64,000 nucleotides of DNA, from NCBI RefSeq assembly GCF_001544075.1, contig NZ_BCNT01000019.1, forward strand, positions 1 through 64,000. The letters run 5' to 3'. The stretch is from Comamonas terrae. GTDB taxonomy: Bacteria; Pseudomonadota; Gammaproteobacteria; Burkholderiales; Burkholderiaceae_C. The position numbers were made by a program, and so were the translations under genes. Positions 17,650 through 26,445 of the stretch are shown here, piece after piece; the stretch's first letter is position 1; each line of letters begins with the position of its first letter. Under the pieces are notes generated by a model. It had not been told where the DNA came from. It did not search any database and saw only the letters and a program-made list of their open reading frames with translations.

Positions 17650-18510
17650 GTGAAACTGCCCTCCCCCCTTCAACGCCTGAGCACGCTGCAGATTGCGCTG
17701 GGCGTGTCCATCGCCCTGCATGCCGTGCTGCTGAGCGTGCGCTTCGTGGACCCCGAGCGCTTCGACCGCGTGTTCCAGGACACGCCGCTGGAAGTGATCC
17801 TGGTCAATGCGCGCGCCAACGAGGCGCCCGAAAAGGCCCAGGCCATCGCCCAGACCTCGCTGGCCGGCGGCGGCGAGGCCGAGAAGGGACGCGCAAGCAG
17901 CCCCATGCCCTACTCGGCCCTGACGGCCGTGGGCGACGACTTCGAGGAAAAGCAGCGCCAGATCGATGCCATGCAGGAGCAGCAGAACGTGCTGCTGACC
18001 CAGCTGCGCCAGCAGATCGCCGCGCTGCCGCCGCTCGACCCGCGGCTGGCGGCCGAATCCAAGGAAAAGGAAGCACAGCAGGAAAAGCGCCGCCAGCTCG
18101 TCAAGCTGCTGGCCGAGATCGAAAAGCGCATCAACGAGGAAAACGCCCGCCCCAAGAAGCGCTACATCAGCCCGGCCACCAAGGAAGCCGTCTATGCCGT
18201 CTACTACGACGCGCTGCGCCGCAAGGTGGAAGACAAGGGCACGGAAAACTTTCCCGAGCACAAGGGCAAGAAGCTCTACGGCGAACTGGTCATGATCCTG
18301 ACCGTGAACCACGACGGCCGCGTGCTCGGCACCGAGGTCGTGCAGGGCTCGGGCAACCGCATGCTGGACACGCGCGCCGAAGCCATTGCGCGTGCCGCCG
18401 GCCCCTACGGCCACTTCGGCCCGGCCATGCGCGCCAAGGCCGACCAGATCGCCGTGGTCTCGCGCTTCAAGTTCACACGCGAGCAGACGCTGGAAACCAG
18501 CGTGCAGTAG
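17650..18510 (+). CDS. TonB C-terminal domain protein
   Basis: The 286-aa protein starts at a GTG codon (MKLPSPLQRLS). One membrane anchor near residues 14-30 is followed by a periplasmic helical region rich in Gln, Glu and Lys (about 95-165, probable coiled coil). The C-terminal TonB-like domain includes YGELVMILTVNHDGRVLGTEVVQGSG. TonB couples the proton gradient to outer-membrane receptors, but no exbB/exbD or receptor is nearby, so the partner is unknown. It follows the RNB gene by 25 bases; a GC-rich repeat starts after its stop. Confidence 0.85.
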   Translation: MKLPSPLQRLSTLQIALGVSIALHAVLLSVRFVDPERFDRVFQDTPLEVILVNARANEAPEKAQAIAQTSLAGGGEAEKGRASSPMPYSALTAVGDDFEEKQRQIDAMQEQQNVLLTQLRQQIAALPPLDPRLAAESKEKEAQQEKRRQLVKLLAEIEKRINEENARPKKRYISPATKEAVYAVYYDALRRKVEDKGTENFPEHKGKKLYGELVMILTVNHDGRVLGTEVVQGSGNRMLDTRAEAIARAAGPYGHFGPAMRAKADQIAVVSRFKFTREQTLETSVQ

Positions 18511-18512
18511 GG

Positions 18513-18595
18513 AAGGGGCCCCCACGCTTGCTCACTGCTTGCAGTCGCCTCCCCCGAAGGAGCAGCTTTTTGCCCTGGGACGGCCCGGAGGCACT
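18513..18595 (+). repeat. intergenic repeat-like sequence after the TonB-like gene
   Basis: It begins at the stop of the TonB-like gene with GGGGCCCCCACGCTTGCTCA and contains CGCCTCCCCCGAAGG and GGGACGGCCCGG. The block order resembles the gene-end repeats elsewhere in the window but the 5' part differs, so it may be a separate family. Confidence 0.45.
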
Positions 18596-18631
18596 GAAAA
18601 TATCGCCTCCTTCATCGCTATCGCTCCTGCC

Positions 18632-19507
18632 ATGACTTTGGAAAATTCGGACTTCGCCATCGACACCTACTGCGTCATGGGCAATCCGGTGGCGCACAGC
18701 CGCTCTCCCTGGATCCATGCGCGCTTTGCCGAGCTGACCGGCCAGACGCTGCACTATGAGCGCGCCCTGGTGGCGCTGGACGGCTTTGCCGCCCATGTGA
18801 CCGACTTCGCCGCGCGCGGCGGCAAGGGCTGCAACGTGACCGTGCCCTTCAAGCTGCAGGCGGCCGGGCTGGCCACGCACGCCAGCGACCGCGTGCGGCG
18901 CGCCGGCGCGGCCAACACGCTGGTGTTTTGCGACGACGGCATCCATGCCGACAACACCGACGGCCTGGGGCTGGTGGCCGACATCGTGCGCAATGCGGGC
19001 GTTGCCATCGCCGGCAGGGACGTGCTGCTGCTGGGCGCGGGCGGCGCGGCCGCAGGCGCCCTGGGCTCGCTGATCGAACAGCAGCCGCGCCGCATTGCCG
19101 TGGCCAACCGCACCCATACCAAGGCCCAGGCGCTGGTGGCCCAGCATGCCGACCTCGCATCGCTACATAAAACAGAGCTGCTTGCGCTGGAGCAGCAAGC
19201 GCTAGAGTCCGAAAATACCCCAACCTTCGACATCATCATCAACGCCACGGCCAGCAGCCTGGCCGGTGCCCAGGTGCCGGCGCCGGCGGGCGTGCTGCGC
19301 CCCGGCAGCCTGGCCTACGACATGATGTACGGCCCCGCGGCCCAGCCCTTTCTGGACTGGGCCCGCCTCCATGGCGCCCAGGCCCGGGACGGGCTGGGCA
19401 TGCTGGTGGAACAGGCCGCGGAATCCTTTGCGCTGTGGCGTGGCGTGCGCCCGCCCTCGCAGCAGGTGCTGGCCGAGCTGCGCGCACTGATCCAGGCCGG
19501 GGCCTGA
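18632..19507 (+). CDS. aroE: shikimate dehydrogenase
   Basis: The 291-aa protein starts MTLENSDFAIDTYCVMGNPVAHSRSP. Shikimate-binding motifs are NPVAHSRS, KGCNVTVPFK and NTDGLGL; the NADP Rossmann loop is GAGGAAAGAL; the late block is NATASSLAG. It reduces 3-dehydroshikimate in the aromatic pathway. Between the NADP-binding strands and DIIINATAS there is a less GC-rich insert (LASLHKTELLALEQQALES) that coincides with a copy of the dispersed repeat, and the frame is kept. The mtgA start follows by 9 bases. Confidence 0.95.
   Translation: MTLENSDFAIDTYCVMGNPVAHSRSPWIHARFAELTGQTLHYERALVALDGFAAHVTDFAARGGKGCNVTVPFKLQAAGLATHASDRVRRAGAANTLVFCDDGIHADNTDGLGLVADIVRNAGVAIAGRDVLLLGAGGAAAGALGSLIEQQPRRIAVANRTHTKAQALVAQHADLASLHKTELLALEQQALESENTPTFDIIINATASSLAGAQVPAPAGVLRPGSLAYDMMYGPAAQPFLDWARLHGAQARDGLGMLVEQAAESFALWRGVRPPSQQVLAELRALIQAGA
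19162..19217 (+). repeat. 50-base dispersed repeat, copy inside aroE
   Basis: The core GAGCTGCTTGCGCT, a 7-8 base centre, then AAGCGCTAGAGTCC matches the layout of the copies at 42434 and 60342 (both minus). It is in frame within aroE and encodes a helical insert. Confidence 0.7.
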
Positions 19508-19516
19508 ACCTTTCCC

Positions 19517-20227
19517 ATGAAGGCCCTGACGCGCCTGGTGCTGCTCATCGTGGGGGCGGCCGTGCTGCTGCAGCTGTTCTTCGTGCTGCGGATCGCGCTC
19601 ATGGTCGTCGTCGATCCGCAGTCCACGAGCTTTCAGCGCTCCGAAGCCTGGCAGATCCTGCAAAGCCGCGGCTCGCTGCCGTGGAGCCAGCACTGGGTGG
19701 CCTATCCGCAGATTGCCGGCAGCCTCAAGCGCGCGGTCGTGGCCTCGGAGGACGCAGGCTTCATGGAGCACAACGGCGTGGAATGGGAGTCCATACAGAA
19801 GGCCTGGCAGCGCAACGTCAAGGCCGAGGCCCGGGCCGGGAGAACCGACCGGCCTGCCAAGATCTATGGCGGCTCCACCATCACCCAGCAGCTGGCCAAG
19901 AACCTGCTGCTGTCGGGCGAGCGCAGCTTTCTGCGCAAGGGCCAGGAGCTGCTGCTGACCATGCTGCTGGAGCTGCTGCTGGGCAAGCAGCGCATTCTGG
20001 AGATCTACCTCAACAACGTGGAATGGGGCCAGGGCGTGTTCGGCGCCGAAGCGGCCGCCCGCCACTATTTCGGCAAGGGCGCGGCCCAGCTCACCAACGC
20101 CGAGGCCGCGCGCTTGGCGGCTATGCTGCCCCAGCCCAAGCGGTTCGAGAAAATGCCGCAGTCGGCCTATCTGGTGCAGCGCGCACGCACCGTCATGCGC
20201 TACATGCCCATGGTGGAGATTCCTTGA
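19517..20227 (+). CDS. mtgA: monofunctional peptidoglycan transglycosylase
   Basis: This 236-aa GT51-family enzyme has one N-terminal membrane anchor (residues 6-26). Catalytic motifs are EDAGFMEHNGVEW, GGSTITQQLAKNLLL and LNNVEWGQGVFGAEAAARHYF. It polymerises glycan strands from lipid II on the periplasmic face. Length matches MtgA (about 240 aa). It follows aroE closely, a conserved betaproteobacterial arrangement, and a GC-rich repeat starts at its stop codon. Confidence 0.95.
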   Translation: MKALTRLVLLIVGAAVLLQLFFVLRIALMVVVDPQSTSFQRSEAWQILQSRGSLPWSQHWVAYPQIAGSLKRAVVASEDAGFMEHNGVEWESIQKAWQRNVKAEARAGRTDRPAKIYGGSTITQQLAKNLLLSGERSFLRKGQELLLTMLLELLLGKQRILEIYLNNVEWGQGVFGAEAAARHYFGKGAAQLTNAEAARLAAMLPQPKRFEKMPQSAYLVQRARTVMRYMPMVEIP

Positions 20228-20276
20228 TCCCCCTGAGGCGCTACGCGCCTTCCCCGAGGGGACGACGCCCCAGGCC
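20227..20276 (+). repeat. GC-rich gene-end palindromic repeat
   Basis: It starts at the mtgA stop: TCCCCCTGAGGCGCT, ACGCGCCTTCCCC, GAGGGGACGACG. The block order is shared with 22921-22997 (minus) and 47163-47237 (plus). Confidence 0.7.
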
Positions 20277-20321
20277 ATGCCGGTGCCATAGGTCATCTGC
20301 ACAACGGATAATCGAGCCAAC

Positions 20322-20870
20322 ATGCGTATTCTTGGAATCGACCCCGGTCTGCAGACCACGGGCTTCGGCGTGATCGACGTCGAAGGCCATCGCCTGTCCT
20401 ACGTGGCCAGCGGCACCATCCGCACCACCCGGATGGAACTGGGCGATCTGCCCGGGCGCCTCAAGATGCTGTTCGACGGCATCTCCGAGGTGGCTTCGCG
20501 CTACGAGCCCGACATGTCGGCCGTGGAGATCGTGTTCGTCAACGTCAACCCCCAGTCCACGCTGCTGCTGGGCCAGGCGCGCGGCGCGGCGCTGACCGCG
20601 CTGGTCAACGCCAACCTGCCCGTGGCCGAATACACGGCACTGCAGATGAAGAAGGCCGTGGTGGGCCACGGCCGCGCGGCCAAGAGCCAGATCCAGGAAA
20701 TGGTCAAGCGCCTGCTGCAGCTGCCGGGCCTGCCCGGTACCGACGCCTCGGATGCGCTGGGCCTGGCCATTACCCACGCCCATGCGGCGTCGGCCATGGG
20801 CAAGATGGCCCAGGTCACCGACCTGCGCCGCAAGCAGCATGCCATGTACCGCGGCGGCAGGGTCTATTGA
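20322..20870 (+). CDS. ruvC: Holliday junction endonuclease RuvC
   Basis: The 182-aa protein starts [17 protein letters not shown], where Asp7 is the first catalytic acid. The second acid lies in [11 protein letters not shown], and the C-terminal pair in [14 protein letters not shown]. RuvC cleaves Holliday junctions as a dimer after RuvAB migration; ruvA and ruvB are not in the window. It stands alone and ends at a strong bidirectional terminator. Confidence 0.97.
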   Translation: MRILGIDPGLQTTGFGVIDVEGHRLSYVASGTIRTTRMELGDLPGRLKMLFDGISEVASRYEPDMSAVEIVFVNVNPQSTLLLGQARGAALTALVNANLPVAEYTALQMKKAVVGHGRAAKSQIQEMVKRLLQLPGLPGTDASDALGLAITHAHAASAMGKMAQVTDLRRKQHAMYRGGRVY

Positions 20871-20891
20871 TCCCCGGAAAGGCTGCGCATG

Positions 20892-20921
20892 AAAAAACCG
20901 GGGCGCAATCCCCGGTTTTTT
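20892..20921. terminator. bidirectional terminator between ruvC and rcnB-like gene
   Basis: Arms AAAAAACCGGGG and CCCCGGTTTTTT pair perfectly around a 6-base loop, between convergent genes. Confidence 0.92.
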
Positions 20922-20937
20922 CCTGGAAAGGCCAGCC

Positions 20938-21348
20938 TCAATAGCTGCTGTTGAGCACCATGGAGGCAATCACGCCGGTGGCAATGGCAACCAGCAGATA
21001 GTCGCCGCCGTTCTGTATCCATTGATAGCCGCGTGGCGGTGCGGACAAGTGGTGGCCACGCCAGTCATTCACCACATAGTGATGGGTACGGTATTGCGGA
21101 GGCACGCGGCTGCCGCGCATCCATCGGTGGTCGGGGCCGGCGCCGCGCCTGTCGTCATGGCGGTCGAAGCGCGGATCGCGACGGTCCTCCGGCCCGCGGT
21201 GGTCGTCATGGCGGCCACCATGGCGCACGTCGTTGTAGCCATGGCCCGGAGGCGGGCCGGGGCGCGGCTGGGCCTGCACCGCCAGGGGCCCCAGGCCCAT
21301 GCAGGCAGCCATGGTGGCGGAAAGAATACGGGTCGTCAGACGGGACAT
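20938..21348 (-). CDS. RcnB-family periplasmic protein
   Basis: The 136-aa product starts MSRLTTRILSATMAACMG with a cleavable signal peptide ending near VQA. A His/Asp/Arg-rich, Gly-containing middle (many HDD and RHDD runs) follows. The C-terminal RcnB domain contains VPPQYRTHHYVVNDWRGHHLSAPPRGYQW and a final hydrophobic helix. RcnB proteins moderate nickel/cobalt homeostasis in the periplasm in E. coli; no rcnA or rcnR neighbour is here. The longer open frame upstream is unsupported. Confidence 0.85.
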   Translation of the reverse strand: MSRLTTRILSATMAACMGLGPLAVQAQPRPGPPPGHGYNDVRHGGRHDDHRGPEDRRDPRFDRHDDRRGAGPDHRWMRGSRVPPQYRTHHYVVNDWRGHHLSAPPRGYQWIQNGGDYLLVAIATGVIASMVLNSSY

Positions 21349-21628
21349 GGTATGGCTCCTTTCTGAAGGCACGGCGGCGGGGAACAGGAACATTCCCCGT
21401 TTCTCCAGCGCCTGCAGACGGATCGCAGGCGCTGCACATTCGGTGCCCATGGCCACATGATCCGTGTTCCGGCGCCCGTTCCACGCAGGACGATGGCGCT
21501 TTACCCTTGTTTTTCCTGCGCTTTACCGAGGCGATACAGCGTTTGCAAAGTGTTCGCAAACGCAAGGCTTCAGCGTGAAAGACCGCCCCGGCCTGCCGCC
21601 ACGGACGGCACGGGATCCATGCCGCGCC

Positions 21629-21805
21629 TCAGGCAATGCGCCCGGCAAACAGCACGGCAAAGAACGCCAGCGCGGCGATCAGCGTCCACTTCAGGATGAG
21701 AATGCCCAGCCGCTTGTACTGCGGCCGGCCGGTGCCGAGGTAGAACGCAAAGGACAGGGCCGAAGCCAGGAGCAGCAGCGTGGCCAGCCAGCGAAAGATC
21801 AGCAT
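21629..21805 (-). CDS. small two-helix membrane protein, 58 aa
   Basis: The start is MLIFRWLATLLLLASAL and the end LFAGRIA. Two hydrophobic segments (residues about 5-22 and 34-54) are joined by a short basic loop (RPQYKRLG). It lies 21 bases after the lpxC stop on the same strand, so it is likely the last gene of the dcw transcript. The function is unknown and I do not recognise the family. Confidence 0.7.
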   Translation of the reverse strand: MLIFRWLATLLLLASALSFAFYLGTGRPQYKRLGILILKWTLIAALAFFAVLFAGRIA

Positions 21806-21826
21806 GGGGGGCAGCCTCTGTCCGGA

Positions 21827-22750
21827 TTACCAGGCGCGTGCCGGCAGCGCAAAGCCCTGAGGGGCCTGGCGTTCGCTATCGAAGGTCACGATCTCCCAGG
21901 CGTCGGGCTGGGCCAGCAGCGCGCGCAGCAGCTGGTTGTTCATGCCGTGGCCCGAGCGGAAGGCGCTGTAGGCGGCCAGCAGCGGCTTGCCGATCAGGTA
22001 CAGGTCGCCGATGGCGTCGAGGATCTTGTGCTTGGCGAACTCGTCGTCATAGCGCAGGCCGTCGCTGTTGAGCACCTTGTAGTCGTCCATGACGATGGCG
22101 TTGTCCAGCCCGCCGCCCAGCGCCAGGCCGTTGTTGCGCAGCATCTCCACATCCTTGGTGAAGCCGAAGGTGCGCGCGCGCGCGATGTCGCGCGTGTAGT
22201 TGTCCCGCCCCATGTCGAATTCCACGCATTGCCCCGTGGAGTCGACGGCCGGATGGGCGAAGTCGATCTCGAAACGCAGCTTGAAGCCGTGGTAGGGGTC
22301 GAAGCGCGCCCACTTGAGGTTGGCGCCCTCACCTTCGCGCACTTCCACGGGGCGGGTGACGCGGATGAAGCGCTTGGGCGCCTTCTGCACTTCAACGCCC
22401 GCGCTTTGGAGCAGGAAGACGAAGGAAGAGGAAGAACCGTCCAGGATGGGCACCTCTTCGGCCGTGATGTCCACATAGAGGTTGTCCAGCCCCAGGCCCG
22501 CGATGGCCGACATCAGATGCTCCACCGTATGCACCTTGGCACCCCCGGTGCCTATGGTCGATGCCATGCGCGTATCGGTCACGGCTTCGGCCGAAATCGG
22601 AATGTCCACCGGCTCCGGCAGATCCACGCGCCTGAAGACGATGCCCGTATCGGGCTGGGCCGGGCGCAGCGTCAGCTCGACGCGCTGGCCGCTGTGCAGA
22701 CCCACGCCGACGGCACGGGAAATGGTCTTGATGGTGCGTTGTTGGAGCAT
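21827..22750 (-). CDS. lpxC: UDP-3-O-acyl-N-acetylglucosamine deacetylase
   Basis: The 307-aa zinc enzyme starts [21 protein letters not shown]. Zinc and catalytic residues are visible in [15 protein letters not shown] (His), [14 protein letters not shown] (His and Asp) and the late [10 protein letters not shown] (His). It catalyses the committed step of lipid A synthesis in the cytoplasm. It is the usual end of the dcw cluster. The start lies directly after a nested inverted repeat and has no clear Shine-Dalgarno sequence, which may indicate translational control. Confidence 0.96.
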   Translation of the reverse strand: MLQQRTIKTISRAVGVGLHSGQRVELTLRPAQPDTGIVFRRVDLPEPVDIPISAEAVTDTRMASTIGTGGAKVHTVEHLMSAIAGLGLDNLYVDITAEEVPILDGSSSSFVFLLQSAGVEVQKAPKRFIRVTRPVEVREGEGANLKWARFDPYHGFKLRFEIDFAHPAVDSTGQCVEFDMGRDNYTRDIARARTFGFTKDVEMLRNNGLALGGGLDNAIVMDDYKVLNSDGLRYDDEFAKHKILDAIGDLYLIGKPLLAAYSAFRSGHGMNNQLLRALLAQPDAWEIVTFDSERQAPQGFALPARAW

Positions 22751-22759
22751 GGTGGCATT

Positions 22760-22851
22760 TTAAATGGGGACAACCCTGAGCGGCCTACGCCTGCCCAGGG
22801 TTGTCTTAATCGCTGCAATACAGCGAATCGATGAGGGCCTTCCCCATTTAA
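22760..22851. promoter_or_regulatory. nested inverted repeats upstream of lpxC
   Basis: Outer arms TTAAATGGGGA (22760-22770) and TCCCCATTTAA (22841-22851) are exact complements. Inside lie GACAACCCTG (22769-22778) with CAGGGTTGTC (22796-22805), and CGCTG/CAGCG (22811-22825). On the minus strand this is the ftsZ-lpxC intergenic RNA and ends 9 bases before the lpxC start. It may act as a partial ftsZ terminator and an lpxC leader structure. Confidence 0.6.
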
Positions 22852-22920
22852 CGGTTCAGACCTTTGCAAGGCTGACAGCGCAGTGCACAAACAGGCATGC
22901 ACCATGCCGGGGATGCCGGG

Positions 22921-22997
22921 CAAAGGCCGCCCCGCAAAGGCATCGTCCCCCTCCCGCGAAGCGAGAGAGGGGGAAGGCGCAAAGCGCCTCAGGGGGT
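22921..22997 (-). repeat. GC-rich gene-end palindromic repeat (long copy)
   Basis: Read on the minus strand, shortly after the ftsZ stop: CCCCCTGAGGCGCTTTGCGC, CTTCCCCCTCTCTCGCTTCG, CGGGAGGGGGACGATGCC, then GCGGGGCGGCC. This is the longest and most palindromic copy in the window. Confidence 0.75.
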
Positions 22998-23004
22998 GCC
23001 TTGC

Positions 23005-24198
23005 TCAGTCCGCCTGCTTGCGCAGAAATGCCGGGATTTCCACGTCGTCCATGCCGCCCGAGGCCAGGGCGCTCACGCGCTCCGAAGCCTGGGTGCGGTT
23101 GGTGCGCCACACGCTGGGCACGTTGGTGTTGGCCGTGCCGAACGGAACGGCTGCACCGGCGGGAACGGCAAAGCCCACGTCGTCGGTACCGGTGCGCAGG
23201 CCGCCCTGCACCACCTGGATGTTCTGGCGGCGTGCGCTGGGGCGCGACAGGCCGGTGGCCACCACGGTCACGCGGATGTCGTCACCCAGCGAGTCGTCGT
23301 AGGCCGCGCCGTAGATCACGTGCGCATCGGGCGATGCGTAGGCATTGATGGTGCTCATGGCCAGGCGCGACTCGGACAGCTTGAGGCTGCCCTTGGCGGC
23401 CGTGACCAGCACCAGCACGCCCTTGGCGCCCGACAGGTCGATGCCTTCCAGCAGCGGGCAGGCCACGGCCTGCTCGGCGGCGATACGGGCGCGGTCCGGG
23501 CCGGAGGCCTTGGCCGTGCCCATCATGGCCTTGCCGGGCTCGCCCATGACGGTGCGCACGTCTTCGAAGTCGACGTTCACATGGCCGTACTCGTTGATGA
23601 TCTCGGCAATGCCGCCCACGGCGTTCTTGAGCACGTCGTTGGCATGGGCAAAGGCTTCGTCCTGGGAGATGTCGTCGCCCAGCACGTCGAGCAGCTTCTC
23701 GTTGAGCACGACGATCAGCGAGTCCACGTTGGCTTCCAGCTCGGCCAGGCCGGCGTCTGCGTTCTGCATGCGGCGGCCGCCTTCCCATTCGAAGGGCTTG
23801 GTCACCACACCCACCGTCAGAATGCCCATTTCCTTGGCCACGCGCGCGATCACCGGAGCCGCGCCCGTACCCGTGCCGCCACCCATGCCGGCCGTGATGA
23901 ACAGCATATGCGCGCCTTCGATGGCGGCACGGATGTCTTCCACAGCGACTTCCGCAGCGTCCCGGCCCTTGTCGGGCTTGCTGCCGGCACCCAGGCCGCT
24001 TTGACCCAGCTGAATGGTGCGGTGTGCACGGCTGCGCAGCAGCGCCTGTGCATCGGTGTTGGCGCAGACGAACTCCACGCCCTGCACTCCGCGTTCAATC
24101 ATGTGGTCGACGGCATTGCCGCCGCCGCCGCCGACGCCGATCACCTTGATCTGCGTTCCCTGGTTGAACTCTTCAACTTCAATCATGTCGATAGGCAT
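23005..24198 (-). CDS. ftsZ: cell division protein FtsZ
   Basis: The 397-aa tubulin homologue starts MPIDMIEVEEFNQGTQIKVIGVGGGGGNAV. The GTP-binding signature is GGGTGTGAAP; the T7 region is followed by a Gly/Ser-rich linker. The C-terminal peptide DDVEIPAFLRKQAD is the FtsA/ZipA docking site. It forms the Z-ring. A 146-base gap after ftsA suggests an extra promoter, as in other dcw clusters. Confidence 0.98.
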   Translation of the reverse strand: MPIDMIEVEEFNQGTQIKVIGVGGGGGNAVDHMIERGVQGVEFVCANTDAQALLRSRAHRTIQLGQSGLGAGSKPDKGRDAAEVAVEDIRAAIEGAHMLFITAGMGGGTGTGAAPVIARVAKEMGILTVGVVTKPFEWEGGRRMQNADAGLAELEANVDSLIVVLNEKLLDVLGDDISQDEAFAHANDVLKNAVGGIAEIINEYGHVNVDFEDVRTVMGEPGKAMMGTAKASGPDRARIAAEQAVACPLLEGIDLSGAKGVLVLVTAAKGSLKLSESRLAMSTINAYASPDAHVIYGAAYDDSLGDDIRVTVVATGLSRPSARRQNIQVVQGGLRTGTDDVGFAVPAGAAVPFGTANTNVPSVWRTNRTQASERVSALASGGMDDVEIPAFLRKQAD

Positions 24199-24344
24199 GG
24201 TGGTGCTCCTGTTCTGTAGTGGTGGTAGGTCGCTGCTGTGGAAAAGAAATCATCGAAACTGTCGGCGGTCTGGGCCTTCGCCGCCGGTAACCGAAAAAAC
24301 GCGTCGGGGGCGGGCCCGTGATGTACAAGCGATGGCTGTCCATG

Positions 24345-25574
24345 TCAGAAGTTCCCCACGATGAAGTCCTTGAAACGGCCGAAGGCGGTCTTCATGGAAC
24401 CGCTCTTCTGGGCCACCTTGAAGCCGCGCAGCCGTGCCAGGCGCGCTTCCTCGAGCAGGCCCATCACGGTGGCGGCACGCGGCTGGGCGACCATGTCGGC
24501 CAGCGCGCTCGAATACTTGGGAATGCCGCGGCGAACGGGCTTGAGGAAGATGTCCTCGCCCAGTTCGATCATTCCGGGCATGACGGCGCTGCCGCCCGTC
24601 AGCACCACGCCCGAAGAGAGCACCTCTTCGTAGCCGGACTCGCGGATCACCTGCTGCACCAGCGAGAAGATCTCCTCCACGCGGGGCTCGATCACGCCGG
24701 CCAGCGCCTGCTTGCTGATCATGCGCGGGCTGCGGTCGCCCAGGCCCGGCACTTCGACCTGGGCATCGGGATCGGCCAGCAGCTGCTTGGCATAGCCGCT
24801 CTCGACCTTGATGTCCTCGGCATCCTTGGTGGGGGTGCGCAGGGCCATGGCGATGTCGCTGGTGATCAGGTCGCCGGCGATCGGGATCACGGCCGTGTGG
24901 CGGATCGCGCCGCCGGTGAAGATGGCCACGTCCGTGGCACCCGCGCCGATGTCCACCACGGCCACGCCGAGCTCGCGCTCGTCGTCGGTGAGCACGGCCT
25001 GGGCCGCCGCCAGCGGGTTGAGCAGCAGTTGCTCGACTTCCAGGCCGCAGCGGCGCACGCACTTGATGATGTTCTCGGCCGCGCTCTGCGCGCCGGTCAC
25101 GATGTGGATCTTGGCCTCGAGGCGGATGCCGCTCATGCCGATGGGCTCGCGCACTTCCTGGCCGTCGATCACGAACTCCTGGGGCTCGACCAGCAGCAGG
25201 CGCTGGTCCGAGGAAATGTTGATGGCCTTGGCCGTCTCCATCACGCGCGCCACGTCGGTGGCCGAGACTTCCTTGTCCTTGATGGCCACCATGCCGCTGG
25301 AGTTGAGGCCGCGGATATGGCTGCCCGTGATGCCCGTGCACACGCGCTGGATCTTGCAGTCGGCCATCAGCTCGGCCTCCTTCAAGGCCTGCTGGATGCT
25401 CTGCACGGTGGCGTCGATATTGACGACCACGCCGCGCTTGAGCCCGCTGCTCGGAGCCACGCCCAGCCCCGCCAGCTTGAGTTCGCCGTTGTACATGACC
25501 TCGGCCACCACCGCCATGACCTTGGCCGTGCCGATGTCCAGTCCGACGATCACATCCTTGTATTCTCTTGCCAT
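24345..25574 (-). CDS. ftsA: cell division protein FtsA
   Basis: This 409-aa actin-like ATPase starts MAREYKDVIVGLDIGTAKVMA (phosphate 1 motif). Further motifs are VVDIGAGATDVAIFTGG (phosphate 2) and VLTGGSAVMPG (adenosine). The C-terminal amphipathic helix (GRFKDFIVGNF) binds the membrane. It anchors FtsZ and recruits late divisome proteins. It starts 73 bases after ftsQ. Confidence 0.97.
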   Translation of the reverse strand: MAREYKDVIVGLDIGTAKVMAVVAEVMYNGELKLAGLGVAPSSGLKRGVVVNIDATVQSIQQALKEAELMADCKIQRVCTGITGSHIRGLNSSGMVAIKDKEVSATDVARVMETAKAINISSDQRLLLVEPQEFVIDGQEVREPIGMSGIRLEAKIHIVTGAQSAAENIIKCVRRCGLEVEQLLLNPLAAAQAVLTDDERELGVAVVDIGAGATDVAIFTGGAIRHTAVIPIAGDLITSDIAMALRTPTKDAEDIKVESGYAKQLLADPDAQVEVPGLGDRSPRMISKQALAGVIEPRVEEIFSLVQQVIRESGYEEVLSSGVVLTGGSAVMPGMIELGEDIFLKPVRRGIPKYSSALADMVAQPRAATVMGLLEEARLARLRGFKVAQKSGSMKTAFGRFKDFIVGNF

Positions 25575-25647
25575 ATCAGCATCCGCCCCCGGTAGGTTTT
25601 CTCTTGTCCTTGTGTATGCCTTGCATTCGGGTCTCCTGTGCGCGCCG

Positions 25648-26445
25648 CTAGCGCCTGGGCCGCGCACCCGCAGCCGTTGCAGAACCCGTGGTCACGCCCT
25701 TCAGACGCAGGGCATAGCCATCGTCGTAGCGCAGGTCGGCCGACTCCAAGGCTTCGGCCGTGCGCTTGTATTGCGAAGTGATTTGCGGCAGCGTGCGCAC
25801 GAAGCGCTGCACACGCTGCAAAACATCCTCGGTGCCGCCGCCGCCGGCCTCGATCACGGCATCGTTGTCCAGCCGCAGCTGCCAGCTGCCGCGCGCATCC
25901 AGCACCAGCCCGTCCAGCGTCACGTCCAGCGGCTGCAGCGCCGGAGCGAGCAGGCGGTACATCTGCAGCATGCGCGGCGCCGAACCCTCGGGCCCCTGCA
26001 GGCGAGGCAGGCCGTCGCGGTCGAGCTCACCCAGGTTGGCCTCGAAGACCTTGCCCGTGTTGTCCACCAGGCCGGTGCCGGTGTCCGGGCCCCAGAAGGC
26101 CTCGGCCACATGCTCCTTGAGCAGCACGCGCAGGCTGTTGGGATACTCGCGGCGCACCTGGGCCTCGCGCACCCAGGGCACCTGCTCGAAGGCCTCCTGC
26201 GCGGCCTTGAGGTTGACCGTGAAGAAGTTGCCCTTGAGCACCGGCGCCACATTGGCGCGCAGCGTCACGGCGTTGTTGTGCACCAGCTCGCCCTCGACCA
26301 CGATGCGGCCGATGTTGAAGGCCGGATACCGCATCAGCCACCAGCCCACAGCCGCCACGCCCGCAGCCAGGCACCCCATGAACAGCACCGTGGCGGTGAT
26401 GTTCATGAGCCTGACGTCGAAGGGGACTGCGGACATGCGGTTCAT
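25648..26445 (-). CDS. ftsQ: cell division protein FtsQ
   Basis: The 265-aa bitopic protein starts [15 protein letters not shown], with one membrane segment (residues 14-38). The POTRA domain begins [11 protein letters not shown], and the beta domain follows with [12 protein letters not shown]. FtsQ bridges early and late divisome parts through FtsB and FtsL. Its start overlaps the ddlB stop by 4 bases. The tail ends GARPRR. Confidence 0.94.
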   Translation of the reverse strand: MNRMSAVPFDVRLMNITATVLFMGCLAAGVAAVGWWLMRYPAFNIGRIVVEGELVHNNAVTLRANVAPVLKGNFFTVNLKAAQEAFEQVPWVREAQVRREYPNSLRVLLKEHVAEAFWGPDTGTGLVDNTGKVFEANLGELDRDGLPRLQGPEGSAPRMLQMYRLLAPALQPLDVTLDGLVLDARGSWQLRLDNDAVIEAGGGGTEDVLQRVQRFVRTLPQITSQYKRTAEALESADLRYDDGYALRLKGVTTGSATAAGARPRR

